From NCBI GenBank assembly GCA_965153455.1, contig OZ234496.1:12268304-12332303 (forward strand): 64,000 nucleotides of DNA, written 5' to 3'. The first letter of the stretch is position 1; the number at the start of each line of letters is the position of its first letter. The translations under genes and the position numbers were made by a program. Positions 47,739 through 61,341 of this stretch are shown here, piece after piece. The notes beneath the pieces are model-generated. The model ran no database searches. It was not told the DNA's origin and worked only from the letters and a program-made list of their open reading frames with translations. The stretch is from Sphagnum compactum. Its lineage: Eukaryota; Bryophyta; Sphagnopsida; Sphagnales.

Positions 47739-50700
47739 ATGCTGGCTAGTAGGGTGGGTTTCATGGCATTATGGCAAGCAAGAAGGTGGCAGGAGTTTTG
47801 GGTAGTTTTTGGTTTCAACAAGGTTCCTGGTTGAGTTATAAGGAAGATGCCGGAGAAATGGTAGCTGATGGGTTTGTTGTTTGTGCATGCATGTGTGGGG
47901 TGGAAATAGCAACAAACAACGGTCGCTGACGAGAACAACAAGCATGTGGAGCAGCATGGCGGCAAGCCCATCCCGCCTTCCAAACGTAAAATTACAGTTT
48001 CCGATTCTCTTTTGGTCTTTTCCATCTGTCTTTTGCCTTTCGTATCTGTCGACGAGAGCCTGAGAAGAGGAGTTGGTTTGGACTCATGCAGCTGCAGGTA
48101 CAGGGAAGCAGCATTACAACAACAGCAACATTAGCCACAATGTGGCAAAGGCAGCACAGCAGCAGGCTAGCAATCGAAGAGTGCTGGGAGACATTGGCAA
48201 CCTTGTGGGTGCAATGCCTGTGCGGAGCAATGTGAGCAAGGAAAGCATTCAAGAGTAAGTACTTTTTCAACTCCCTGGAAATTGCTTCATCATCATCATG
48301 GCTTACCTTCTCCACTGATTCTCAAGAAGATTTATGGATGGTGACAGGATCAATAAAGAACAAGAAAATTATGCTGTGGAATTTCCATTTGTAGCTCCAG
48401 GTTTAGGGTTTAGGGTTTGTGGAAAGAAGCTCATAGATGAAATGCTGCTGGAATTTGTGGCTCATGTCAATAGGAACACTCTTGTGAAGCAACAAATTGC
48501 ATTGAATGGGAATCGCCCTATCACTCGGTATGAAAAATCATTTGGACCCATCATCAGATCTGCAAGCCAAACCCAGGAATGTAGGCAGCGCTTTGTTGTG
48601 TGCCATTGCAACCCTGATGCCATTTACAAAAGCATGGTTTAATCTTGGGTGCAATGTTACTTGCCATTGGTGTTTTGCACCTACCTGCATTTCTAACCAA
48701 GGGCTCACTCGTAATGCTACAGGAGATATGGTGCTATTTTGGTCAACAGCCAGAATGCTGCAAAACAATCCTCTGCCATGGTATAAACACTTTACATCCA
48801 TTCACTCCTGTTGCAATGCAATCTTATCAGCCACTGTCTTGTGTCTTATCCTCCCGAAACTGTATCTTCACAGCTAAAACTAATCTCTTTTCCTTTCTTG
48901 TTGACTGAAGGTGGAAGTGAAAGCTGGACAACCAACATTGGAGGTCAAGGTGGAAGTGAAAACTGAGGATGCTGCTGCAGCCTGGGGTGCTAAGCAAAAA
49001 CGCACAGTCATATCAGCAAAGGCACATGACATTGCAAGCTCTACTACAGAAGTAAGCCAGCAGCCTCCTGATGCCCAAGCAATATCTGGAGAGGCTGTTA
49101 GAGCTGCTCTCTCAGCAGCATCCAATATTAAGCCAGGACAGGCTCCTGCGGTGGGCCCTGCTCGTCTCAAGGCACATGCACGTTTAGCAGCTGTCAAGAA
49201 GGAGAAGGAGCAGACTCTTACAGCTTTGTTGGCTGCCCGTAGTGAGGTATGTTTTGCTGATTATGATTGATGATGGCCTTCGGGATTTGAAATGAGATTT
49301 CAATCTTTTTTGTGCAACATGCAGTCTGAACATGATTATATCACAAACAGAGCATAGTAGCTTCTCTGATTAAGAAAACTTCCTACAAACATCTCTCTTT
49401 GGAGATGAATGTGCAGGCAGCATGCGGTAGAAGTGATGCTGAAACACAGAAGGCAACAGTACCAGTATCTGACATAGATCAGCATGATATTGGCAATCAG
49501 CTTGCTGTTGTGGACTACATTGAGGACATCTACACCTTCTACCGCAAAACTGAGGTCAGTTCATGAAAGCTTTCATCATGTAGGGAATTGGGTTGCTGGG
49601 TATCTGCTGAAAGCAGAGCTTTGCTAGTGTCCTGTTTCTTCTAAAGTACTACATGTGATGTCCAGGTTCAAAGCTGTGTGCCAGCAGATTACATGGATCG
49701 GCAGGCAGAGATCAAAGAGAAAATGCGTGCCATTCTTATTGACTGGCTCATTGAGGTATGGTTTTCTGCTGTTGTTCTGTGTTGTATTTTCTGTTTAAGC
49801 TGAAAAGCCGTAAGCTCAAATCCCTGTACTCCTGAGATAGTAACAAAGGTTTCTGTCTGTGCAGGTCCATTTGAAGTTCAAACTGATGACGGAGACTTTG
49901 TATCTTACAGTAAACTTGATTGATCGATATCTGAGTGTGCAAAGTGTGTCCCGCAAGAACCTGCAGCTGGTGGGTGTGACAGCATTGCTTCTGGCTGCGA
50001 AGTATGAGGAAATATGGGCCCCTGAAGTCAATGACTTTGTGCACATCTCCGACAATGCCTACACTCGAGAGCAAATCCTGCATATGGAGAAGACAATGTT
50101 GAACACCTTACAGTTCAACTTGACTGTTCCGACCCCATATGTTTTTGTTGCACGTTGCCTCAAAGCTGCTGCTGCAGATAGAGAGGTATTTTATTTATAG
50201 ATTCCCTGTACTATGCATCACACTCTACTTGATGGTAATTGCATGAAACTGTACAAAGTATCATTGGAAACCAAGCTGACAATTTGGCAATCTTTTTGAT
50301 GCAGGAGAAGGCTGATGTACTGCAATTAGAGATGTTATCATGGTATTTGGTGGAGCTCTGCCTCACAGAGTACAGTATGGTCAAGTTTTGTCCCTCTCAA
50401 GTGGCCGCTGCAGCTGTGTACATGGCATTAAACATTCTTGTAAGAGAAACCTGCTGCTGGGGTCCTGCCCTTCAACTACATTCCGGGTACACTGAATCCC
50501 AGCTGAAGTATGTGATTTCATCTCTTTCCTCTCACAGTTTCTAGAGTTTTATTGTTTTCTTGGCTCTTCTGCTATGTTTTCTTTGTCTCCTTTCTTCCCA
50601 GTCCATGAACAGAACTCCCCCCATAATACCCTAAGCTGCTTATTGCAGGGAGTGTGCAACAATGATTGAGGCTTTCCACAGCAAGGCAGGTACAGGAAGT

Positions 50701-50802
50701 TTGACAGTGGTGCACAAGAAATACTCAAACTCCCGATTTTTGTCTGTTGCCAAACTTAGTCCTTCTGGTTTGTTAAGCCCAGTTTCCAGTTCGAGCAGCT
50801 GA
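47739..50802 (+). CDS. B-type mitotic cyclin
   Basis: Eleven coding exons, all phases agreeing: 47739-47753, 47910-47985, 48098-48254, 48474-48527, 48723-48780, 48911-49246, 49417-49554, 49666-49755, 49865-50185, 50305-50507 and 50649-50802; 533 residues. The D-box RRVLGDIGN is at about residues 57-65, for APC/C-dependent destruction. RPITRRYGAILVNSQ is the conserved N-terminal motif of plant B cyclins. The cyclin box has the B-type signature MRAILIDWLIEVHLKFKL...ETLYLTVNLIDRYLS, then the second fold ending FLSVAKLSPSG. Partner is a CDK (CDKA/CDKB) in the nucleus at G2/M. The tiny first exon (MLASR) is the least certain. A Ser-rich last tail SPVSSSSS precedes the stop. Confidence 0.92.
48402..48418 (+). 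promoter_or_regulatory. Telo-box-like (TTTAGGG)n in cyclin intron
   Basis: Two and a half copies of the plant telomere unit lie in intron 3. Telo boxes are frequent in promoters and first introns of plant growth genes; function here is inferred. Confidence 0.4.
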
Positions 50803-52908
50803 TCACCATACCCCTCTTCACCTTACATGCAAACTGGTTGACTGTGGGTGGTTTGCTGAACCACTTACTCTCTTTTCTCCCTTTAGACTGGCTGAGCCAG
50901 AGCACTAACCATGTTGTTAATACTGAACTACAGGCTGGACCAATTGTGTCACTATACTGATGACAATTCTGGTTGTAGCTCAGACTAGTTCTGTTATAAC
51001 AAGGACGCATGAAAGGAAACATGGAACAAAGGATATTACAATTTCAGTTTCATGGGATCTAAACAATCATGCAGGAAAAATCTAAACTTCCTCAGTTTAA
51101 CAAATTGCAAGGGTCTGAAACTGTTAAATTCAATTCAGCACCCATTTACTTTGGCACTATTTTCTTTTGCCTGTCTGGTTAGTAGACACAGCACGAAAAG
51201 TTGAGGTCAGTTTTGATGGAAAAAGTGCAGCTTGGATTTGTTGCATCAGAAACATTGCCTGGTACTTCCATTACTGTAAATTTCTGATGTTTGGCCAACA
51301 GTTTTTGTTTTCAATTTCATAATAAATGCAGATTGTAAAAAGAGAATGCTTGAAATACTACAGTTTACCAAGCTATCAAACATCCAAAGCCCACCAATGT
51401 GTTACAAAGAGTACATATTTTATTAGTATTCTTGGTTATAACATAATAATTTGAGCAGTAAAATACATAAATATGATAATGTGTAATTTTGATAATTCTG
51501 AAAACTATTAAATTCATTTGCTAATCATCTCCCACTTTTCTTTGTTGTTTGTTTAAGCGTTGGCATCAACAAAAATTGGTGCTAAATGTGGCAACTAGTA
51601 CAAATGATTGCAGGCTGCTGATGCCACAAGTTAAATGTTAAGATAGTTTTTGCGTTCGATAAGTTCTGTTTACAATTAGAATGTGTGACACCAGGTCTAA
51701 AAATGAGCACTATAAGTTTGAACACCATGCTCTAACAGTAGTGCTCCAACATGGATTCATTAAACAATTGATTTATTTAAAAACAATCTGCAAAACCATT
51801 CTATCCTCTCTTCTTTTGAACTTTTTGTCCTTTACCTCCCCATCAATGTTTCCAATTTGGCATAATTCAAAGACCACAAAATATTTATATTCTAGGGGTT
51901 TGAAAATAGGCTATCACACACTATATCATGTGTCATGTTGGTCCTTGTACTTTTTTGAATTGACGCAAAGGCAACTTATTCTCATAATATTGTGTTTCAA
52001 ACTGATTCCTTTCATTGCTTATTTTAGCTATTTCAAGAACCCGAGGCCCTTCTCTTAAACAAAAAAAAGATTGCTATTTTTACACTGATCTATCATCTCA
52101 GACCATTGAGAATTTGGGATTGAAGTTGACAAAATACAAAATTGATGAACGGCACATAACACAGTTCTTCACATATATATGGTTCACATCCAAAATATAA
52201 TGTGATTGCACCATGATTGTAATGTCATTGTTCCAACTTTCTGCTTTTCATGGAGACTTCAAAATTCAAATCCTTTTATACCTTTGAAGTGCACCAACCC
52301 TAAAGCATAGTTCATGTTCACCCCAAACACATTGAGCCCCAAACAGATGAGCATTCCCAACACCTTCATCAACATACAAACAAGGACATAATGGCGAATA
52401 TTGAGAAATTGTACTCTTTGAACCATCCATACATCTTCGCTCGCTGTATTTGAATGGAACCTACCAATTCCTGTTCCTAACAACAACTGAAAGTTGAACT
52501 ATAGATGTACAGAATCAACACACTGGAAACAAAATGGTCTTTGAAACAGGAAAAATTGTCAACTAAAGATCCATGCACTATGGGAAAGATACTCTAAATA
52601 TCTCATTAGTACTAGTGAAGTCATGAAAGAAAAGAACTGCCTGTACTGACAAATATTCTCAGATATAAACACACACACAAAACAACCAACTAGTAAATCT
52701 GTGTGTGGAACTGACTTACTCAGAACTCACTAAAAGCCACTCCACAAAACGAAATTAAAAACATAAAGATTTTTAAAACTCAAGATTTTTAGTTGGCTCA
52801 AGAAATGTTTCTAACAAAACTTTCAATACTGATACATGTCACTAAGAAAACCTGCTAGGCCATCACAAGTAAAGAGGGAAGCAGCCATTTGCATAACTGT
52901 TCAGCCCC
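50803..52908. other. Interval between convergent cyclin and eIF4E genes
   Basis: Holds the two 3' UTRs and AT-rich DNA. I see no additional gene, and no repeat of note. Confidence 0.5.
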
Positions 52909-54634
52909 CTACACAGAGTACCGAGCCTTTGCTGATTTGTCAAGCCTTTTTGAGTCTTCCTGTCAACAGAGACAAACATATTCCCATGGAACTGAATAGA
53001 TGCATTTAATATTCCCAAAAATGGCACAAGAGAAGACTTGTAATCAATCCAGATATCTGCAAATCATTCTGAAACTACTCAACAAACTTCTAAAGGTTCA
53101 TACAAACACTTGGAAGTTTGTAGAGAAGAAAGATCTGCTTACATGCACTAGGTAGCCAAGCTTTTCATTACAGTCCAGGATGGCTTTCCATTGCTTCCCA
53201 ATACTAACCTGTCAAAGCCAAGATTGTAGTTGAACTCATAAGAAGAATGACCTAAATTTGCACTTCAATATCTGAATGCTGGACCATTGACGTAAATGTA
53301 TCTCCTACCTATATACAACACTCAGCTTGAACCTTGAACCTGAAACTTTACTCTCCACCTTGACCCACAAGCTTGTTTGCCTTGACCCCATCAAGCCTTG
53401 ATACTAAGCACAATGATAAGCACTTCAAACATGAGCACAGATAAGAACACGTGGGCTTCATTCTGTACCTGAGCAGCTTCATTTGACGCAGTCTTTGTCC
53501 AGATGGAAATTTTGTCTTGTTTTGCCCGGACACTGACCACTGCTCCACAGATTTCATCACCTTCATCAAATTGCTCCCCGATCATCCCCAACAGCTTCAA
53601 CCAAAACAAGAAAAAAACTCTCAATAGGATGCAAAAGAAAACAGAGATGGAAGTCTCCTTCTCTGAAAGATGTTAATCCAAGAAATTACTTCCAGACAAA
53701 ATTCACACCCTACAATCCTGTAGCTAAAGCAAAAAAACAGAGAGATTAGATACATCTCCCATCTATTCTATACAAGAGGTTGACAGGTTGACATCTATGA
53801 GTAGGACACAAAAAGAGAAGGTCAGCTGCAGTACAGTATGGAGCCAGAACATGTCCAGAGCGCCTTTTACATTAGCACGAGGTGGGGTGGCAGTCCACTT
53901 TCCACCATGAGTGCACTTAGGGTCCTCCCACTTGGGTTCAATTCCTGCCTTGAAGCAGTGAAAATCTGTGCCTGCACTGAGCTTGCTGGGTTGTCGCACA
54001 TTATTGTATAGGCTGCGAAATTATATACAATTGCCACAGAAAAAAAAAAACAACTATGAGTAACCAATTGCAGCAAGACATCAAACAAGCACTAGCATAC
54101 AGGAGCTCTTCAACCCACAAAACCCTAATGGAGATACCACATGTCTAGACATGACAGACCACATGTCCGTGATGACCATGATGGGATAGCAAAGCAAAAG
54201 AAGGAGAAAAAGGCGACTGCTACTCTGTTCTGAGAAAGGAGAATATAAACAGAGGCAGAATGAGAGGGTTTGAGAGAGGATTAACAAACAGACACGTATG
54301 GAAAATGAGAGATATGATCAAAAAAATCAAAAAAACATAAGAGGAGGAATGGAGTGGGGGAAACATACCACCAGAAGTCCTCAACAGTAGAGAAGGTATA
54401 CACAGCGCGTATGCAGCTTCCCCATGTCGACTGCTTCTGCTTGCCGTTAGGGTTATCAAACCAGAACGTCCATGCATGCTTCAACGGATGCCTCTTAGGG
54501 GCTTCGGTTGGTCCATCCGCCTGTGTTTCAGCTGACACTATCTCTCCCTCCTCAGGACCGCCCCCTTCGATCCTCTGGCCATCTTCCGGCCTCACCACCT
54601 CTACCGTCACACCCTGCTCAGCTGCTTGCGTCAT
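52909..54634 (-). CDS. eIF4E: Cap-binding translation initiation factor eIF4E
   Basis: Five exons on the minus strand, all phases agreeing: 54369-54634, 53835-54012, 53469-53594, 53143-53208 and 52909-52959; 228 residues, the usual length. It binds the mRNA 5' cap and eIF4G in the cytoplasm. The acidic N-terminus is followed by [20 protein letters not shown], with the first cap-stacking Trp. [14 protein letters not shown] and KWEDP hold the next conserved Trp residues. [19 protein letters not shown] and [15 protein letters not shown], then [10 protein letters not shown], complete the fold. The start ATG is followed by a variable tail as in plant eIF4E. The N-terminal length and HPLKHAWTF make eIF4E more likely than eIF(iso)4E. 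Exon count fits plant homologues. Confidence 0.93.
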
Positions 54635-54846
54635 CTTCCTCCGCTTCTTCTCGAATTTATGCCAGACACAAAAGGGAAAAAAAAAAGTTCATAAAATTCC
54701 GAAAAAAAATTCTGGTGCAAGAGCACACAAAGAGCAACTTGACGCGCTAGATACAACAAGAAGTTCGATCTCTTCAACAACTTTGAAAACACACCGACCT
54801 CTGTACCTTCTCATTTGCGGTCGCAAACTAGCGGAAGGGACAGGTT

Positions 54847-54875
54847 CCCAACCCTAAAAACCACCAAACCCTAAC
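54847..54875 (-). promoter_or_regulatory. Telo boxes upstream of eIF4E
   Basis: AAACCCTAA at 54866-54874 and AACCCTAA at 54849-54856 lie about 215-240 bp upstream of the eIF4E start codon. Such boxes are common in promoters or leaders of plant translation-machinery genes. Confidence 0.5.
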
Positions 54876-54899
54876 CGCGGTTGAAATCTGGCGACCTGG

Positions 54900-56745
54900 G
54901 TTAGTGATGAGTCAGAATCAGGGGGATCAATTCTTAAGCAATAAACGGCAATTCTTTTCAAATACAAATATTTTCCAAAATAGTCTATGCACAGGCATGT
55001 GCGAGAATCAGGGATTCTTTAGTTTAATTTAATTAATTAATTATTTTTTTTGGCCAGTTTTGTGATGTAGCCACATAGTACTAATTATACTATTTTCAGA
55101 ACTGAGTGAAATGTTAAGAAAATATTTTCTTAAATAACAAAATATTCTGAAGGAAAAAGGAGAATATTTATTTTTTTGGTAATATTTTATCTTTCAACAT
55201 GCAATCTTCAAAATAAAATAATTATTTGACGCTAAAATGTTGAACTCACCATGGTACTATAGTATTAATATTACAATTCATCATCACTTCTCACTTTTTT
55301 AACAGGTTCAATATTGATTTCTCATATTAAGTTGTATAAATTAGGGATTGTAAAATTTCTGGATTTTAAACTTTGGTTGATGTCATATCCAACGTTGCCA
55401 AATGTAAACACTATTATAAGACAAAATATTTGATAAAAGAAAAACTTTAACATAGTGAAAGTAAATTCGACTAAAAGCATCCGAGTTCCCTTCCTTAAGC
55501 GGGTTATATAAGTCTTGGAAGCTCACCCTTCCAAAAATATTTCCAACTTAGGACACTTAACTTTAAATTCACATGGGACCAAATGCACCTCCTATCCTTG
55601 ATAATCAAAGCTTCATCCACATTGATCAAATGGGTAATCTACATGTAGTTGAATTAATCTTGGCTATGGAACACAAATTTGTGTAAAGTTTTTAATTTAA
55701 AGGAGTCGCAACTTTAATGTCTTCAAATGGGGAGCCTTCAACATGTTAAAGGTTGCAATCAAAAGGTTGGAATCTAAAGGAGACATCTTCACATTGACAA
55801 TAGACATGACTTCATTTCCTGTTGTGTTAGAATTCAAAGGCATTCTCTCATGCTAGCAACACTCAAAAATCCAACTCAACCCTCGATGTTGGGTTTTGTT
55901 GATCAAACAACAACCCGTCAATTTATTGAGTGTGAACCCCTTAACTCCTTGATCAAATTATTGATGGATTCACACTCCACCATAAATGTTCAATATAAAC
56001 TATGTTCTCCCACAATAACATCAAAATATCTTTTGTGTGCTTCGAGCCTAACTATAATAAAAGGTTTATTTATGATCACTGAAATGGCTCAATATGTGAC
56101 TGATACCTAACAAGGAAAAGTTCAATGGTAGATAGAAAGAAGCTTCAACCAATCTACAACATGCCTTCAAAACAGGGCAATACTATTTTTTTAAAAACAT
56201 ATTAGGCTACACTTGCAAGCTTCATTGAATCATAATAATAAAGATATTGGTTTTCTACTCGATTGCGTAATGTCCATGTTTCATTGATAATGCACTTAAT
56301 GGTTTGACAAATTGGACTAAAGGTAAAAAGTACAATGGATGCTGAAATAATTAATCACCAAAAAACTTCAAAAATTTGATTTACATTAATAAACTTTGAA
56401 ATGTGATTGAAAAGTAGCACATAAATGAAAGTATTTGAAGTTGAGCCCTTAATTAAAACATCTCTGTACTACATAAATCTAGAAATTTAAATTAAAAACT
56501 TGCACCCAAATGTGTAAAAACTGTCATTCATTTGTGCTTTTACTTTCAAAAGCTAAAGGTCAAGTGTTGGAAGGTGAAACGAAATCCAATTACAAGATAT
56601 TATACAATTTCTGCGATACCTTGTTTACATGCATGTGAAATTACTTGAATCTGACATTTGGGTGCCTTAATGCAACTCATGGTTTTCTTATGAACGTTCC
56701 TAATTTTGTTGATTTTACATGTCACTGAAATTATGTTGCATGTTA
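54900..56745. other. AT-rich interval between eIF4E and the EEP gene
   Basis: No coding region recognised. Short frames such as 55850-56110 have no domain. Confidence 0.5.
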
Positions 56746-59700
56746 TTACAGAACTTTAACAAGTTTTTGAGCAATTTTGAATTGGGTTATGGATTTCCAT
56801 AGTCGACCATAATCATATGCACTTTTTAATTTATGAATCAAATTGGTAAAACTTGAAGGTTCCACAACTATCATGGCAACTGTGTTGTTGGCTTTTATTG
56901 GACCATCCAATTGAAATTCTCGACCTCCTGGGTGCATACATGTACATCGGAAGCCAATCCCTGTTTTAAATCCATTAGGACCCCATGATTTTGTGCTTAA
57001 CCTTGAGCCATCATGGGAGGTTCCCCTACATAATATATCAGCTCGTCCATACAACCTGTTTAAACCACACACTTATGTTCATTTAAAATGATAAGATATC
57101 TTATGGCAAATTGCTCAACAAAATTATGATACTTTTTTGAGGTGAACAGAAACATTTGATAAAGTTCCTAAAAAGTGAATAATGCAAACATTGTTGTATG
57201 ATGAATCAAACCTTGCAACATGAACAAGCCCAGGAGGGGCCACAAATGTCCGTCTAGAATTGATTGTCATTAAGTCTTTTTTCTTCAAATGAAGCATAAC
57301 ATGATCATGGACTGCAATTTCATCCTCAATGGGATTCAAGAACTTTGAGCTTTGGTTATTGTCAAGTAGTATTTTGTTTGTTGGTGAGACCTTCATTGTC
57401 TGAACCATATGTGAACCATTGATGCTTTTTGTCATATAGCCTTTCTTGTGTGACACAACAATAGGGTAATGAGATTTCTTTAGGTCTTGGTTAGGGCTTA
57501 AGCCATTTGCAATAATTTTGTGGATTAACCGGGTTGTCTTTTGTTCAACCCATGCTATTGGGTCAAAATTAGGTCCAAAATTTGCTTCAAACTGCATTGA
57601 CTTTGCATTAGAATTATGAATCTTTTCTCCCATTCCACATTGATTTTCCACTCTTTGAGTAATATTCAATTCTTTTTTTGAAATAGTTTGCTCATCAAGT
57701 TCTAATTGATGTTCTTTGATCTTTGTTGATTCAACAATTGGGAAAACATTTTGAGAATTTTTGATATTGTGGAGTGGGGTTCGTAATGAATTTGGAGACA
57801 AGCCTTGGGTGTTCAATTCTTGAATATTTTGTTCAGTAGATTCAATTTGTTTTTTCTTCTTTGGAATAGCCATTTCATTATTAGAAGCCAATATACTCTT
57901 GGTAGGATTATATGAAAAAAATTGGTCAAAGTTGTCCTTGTTTAACATTGGTGGTTGCATGCCCACTTTTTTAATGACATTGTCGCCTTCATGACTTGTT
58001 TTTGTTTCCCCACTCCTTGCACCAAGATTATTGTTGTCAATTTGATCATTCATGCTTCCATTTCTCAAGCTAGATCTCTTGAATGTTTCATCCAATAACA
58101 AAAAAGGTCGAGGAATAGCATTCTCTTGAATGAGTGTATGGACTATGTCATTGTTGTCATCTTTGAGAGGAGGGAGGTTGAGTCTCTTAGTTTGGAATGG
58201 TTGTTTGGATCGTTGAAGAGTGAAGTTCATAGCATTATGGTCAGATTTTGTTTCAAGTGGAAGAATCTCAATATCTTTGACAAGGTACCGTGCTCGATAG
58301 ACATGGGCTATTATGTAATCCACTACACTTTTACTCCTACATGTTGTCTTTCCAGATTTGGGCCAAACCTACAACCAATCAAACACCCAATTCAATTATA
58401 AGCTACAATTGTTACATACAAATTGAAGCATGAACATACAAATTTCAAATTTCTTTGTCATAAAACCAAGTTATAAGTACATGTTTCTTGTTCATGGGAT
58501 GAAATTTCACAGATGTAATGTCAAGCAATTGAACCTCGAAGTCAACACATACATAATGATGTATGCTTCACCTAATAACCATGTTGGTCATATGAACCAC
58601 CTCTTTTTAGGGCATAATTTTTGTTCAACCTAAAATAGACTTGCATTGTTCAATTGGCAAAAATTGGCTCAACTCATCCATCAAGAGCTTTGCTTACCAA
58701 TGCATTTCAAAGTTATTGATGCACTTGCAACAAGAAGTTGCTGCCTTTTGCAATTTCCTGAATTGAATGATTTTGTGAAGAAAAAACACAACTCAAGAAA
58801 ATTGTTAAGGGTGGCAATGAATTTGGCAACTCTACAAAAAGTTGACGGAGGTGGGAAGTGATTGCTAAGTGCAAGATTGAGTTGGTATGCAACTTGGGCT
58901 TGGGAGAAACCGTTAAGACAGGTATTGCTCCTCACAAGAAAAGCCCTCAAGAACATGCCAGCAACAGGTCCACTCAATCCCAAGTATAAGTATTTGGAAA
59001 TTGCTCATCGCATGAGACCTACTTGGATGGATGGGGAAGCTGAAAGTAAAATGCTTTATCAATAGTGGATGTGAAAAGGAAATTAATTAGGGAAAGTCAT
59101 GGTTCAGTGCTTGCACTTCTCTCTTGAGGCCTTTAGGTCCAATTTTCAAAGTGTTCAAATTTGTTGCTGGTAAGTTTTTTTCAAAAATAAAAAATGACCT
59201 AATAGAAAATCCCACTGAATCACAAGACCTGATGGCTGTGGGTGCAAAGAATAGAAGCAAAGAGTAGAGCTCCAAAACAAAAGAGGGAAAAAAACCATAG
59301 CTAATAATGTGGGGCAAAAGTTTAGTAATGTACCTGAGTAACACCATTGCAGATGATGAGATCATTAGCATTGCAGACATCAAGAAGAGGAAGCCCAAAT
59401 TGATTGGTTTTCTTGTCTGCAGAGTCTCGAGAAAGACCATGGCGATAAGCTTCAGGGGCTTGGGCATCACCAATACGGCTATTGAAGTCTCCTACAACAA
59501 AGAAATCATCAACACCTTGCATGCTGAAAGAACGGATGTCTTTACTCAAATTCCCGTATGGAAAGCCTTCCTCTAATCTGTTGCACACTTTGTACACCGT
59601 AGATGAAATGGGAGGATAGTAACAAATAGCTGCAAATACATCCTTCTCAAAACCGATGGTGTGGTCAATCTTGAGCCATAGGTAATGACCATCAGAATCC

Positions 59701-60590
59701 TTCTTGAAACAAGAAATGTAGGATTCTAAGTCATTCTTGAAGTAGCATGCCACTCCTCCCCGTCCTCCAGTTGGGTTACTCATACATGAAATGAGGCCAT
59801 AGCCCTACAATCCATACAAGGCTCCATGACTACATATGTCGGTTGTTGTTAACAAGGTTTACCAATAAAGAAAGATTCAACTTCACAACTACGTCAGAGG
59901 AAGGTTCCAAAGCTGAGGATCATTAGTTAGCTTGGATCCCAATGATGGTTTTATGCTTGAACCAAAGAATGTTGAGACAAAGAAATTAAGGGTATAAGCT
60001 TAGAGACATGAACTAGATTGGGTATTTTGCTTCACGCATGCATGAAAATCATTGCACAAGAACTCCACAAAATCAACTTCAAATTGTTCCAAAATCCTGA
60101 CCTGTATGTCAGGCAGAGACTTGCCCTTCCGTTGCCATGTCTCTGATAAAAATAAAAGATCCACCTAACACCACCCAACATGCAACATTGTGTTAAGAGT
60201 TGTACAGCAACATCATTTGAGTTCAACACATACCAGTTGTAGTGATTCATATCATGATAAAAATATAGAAAACCCAAATAGTCATGAACAACAATGCATT
60301 GTAAACTTGAAAGTAAGCTAGAGGTTTTTGCTCTTTTTGCAATTTTCTAGTGTTTGAGATTCCAAATAATAATTGTCGAGCTTATTCAAAGCTTCTATTC
60401 TGCATGGTTTTGTTTAAAGGTGGGTAGAGAAGGAGTGTCTGCAGACTGCTGAGCTTCTTACCTGCCTTTTGGTGATATACTCCTGCAACTGTTTGATGTT
60501 TTTCTTCCCACTGATGGAGCGCACGTTCCAGTATATACATTGAATTGTGTTGGGCAAGTTGCATTTCCCACCCTTATCTGTAGTTGGCAT
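56746..60590 (-). CDS. Spliced LINE-type EEP endonuclease-domain gene with novel C-terminal half
   Basis: Five exons on the minus strand, phases agreeing throughout: 60462-60590, 60102-60164, 59334-59804, 57212-58347 and 56746-57055; 702 residues. Residues about 15-265 form an endonuclease/exonuclease/phosphatase fold: IQCIYWNVRS (catalytic Asn), VDLLFLSETW (metal-binding Glu), GGRGGVACYFKN, VVGDFNSRIGD (Asp/Asn), SKSVVDYII and TKSDHNAM (Asp-His). All key motifs are present. The closest remembered relatives are endonuclease domains of LINEs, but no reverse transcriptase follows. Instead there is a Lys/Asn-rich linker of about 310 residues, then about 110 C-terminal residues with LYGRADILC, KSWGPNGFKTGIGFRCTCMH and PGGREFQLDG that I do not recognise. 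It may be a domesticated retroelement endonuclease or a composite of TE and host DNA. Confidence 0.6.
58348..59333. other. Large intron of the EEP gene with opposite-strand open frames
   Basis: The intron is about 986 bp. On the plus strand two adjacent frames (58646-58861 and 58862-59065) are separated by a single stop codon. They show no domain I recognise. Confidence 0.35.
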
Positions 60591-61308
60591 TTTGCACTAC
60601 TTTCAGTGTTCAAGAAATTAACAGCTCAAAATTCTACCAATACCTTTCTGTCTGTAGCAAGAACCATGATGGATCAAGTTCCTCACTTTGCTTCTAGCAG
60701 TGCCCTTTTGACCTTCCAGTAGCTTGAACTGCTTTGCCATGAGCTCAAATGAATTACAACAGAAAATCTCCAGAACTCTTTTTGCAGTCAAAACAATTCA
60801 ATATCTTGGGAAATTTTAAGTAAATCTGCGTCAATTTTGCACAAAGTTTATCATCTCCATTCTTGAGGAAGTGGTATGGCTCAGGTTGTCACAATGGCTG
60901 GTTATCATCTCTTGTGGAATCCAAAGAGGTCAGAGCCATAATAATAACCTAGAAGAGTGCAATGCTTCTTCTGCATAACTTGTAATTTTAAAGTTGTAGA
61001 TGCATGCAGCTGGAGAAGATTCAGATTTCACCAAATATGGAGAGTTTTGTTAATCCAATGGCACAGAGCTGTTGTGGGTAGGAGCTGAGTTATCATGCAG
61101 TGAAACCACACCAATTTCAAAGCCTTTCTTAAGGTCGTTGGTTTTGAAGATTTGTTTAGGTAAGATAAAATCTCCACTACGATTCTTTTTGGTCTTCTGT
61201 TCCACATAAGAACTCCTTGAATGTCCCTGTTTGGTTCTTAGTTTGGCCCATGCAATCAATGCCTATGGAAAACCTGTGTTGTTGGGTGGAGCAAATCCTA
61301 ATGCTAAA

Positions 61309-61341
61309 GAGAGAGAGCGAGAGAGAGAGAGAGAGAGAGAA
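61309..61341. repeat. (GA)n microsatellite
   Basis: GAGAGAG run with a single interrupting C. It lies in the interval between the EEP gene and the RRM gene. Confidence 0.95.

Noticed and set aside
47568-47834. 88-codon plus-strand frame before the cyclin
   Set aside because: It overlaps the predicted first exon and intron; only MLASR in another register splices in phase.
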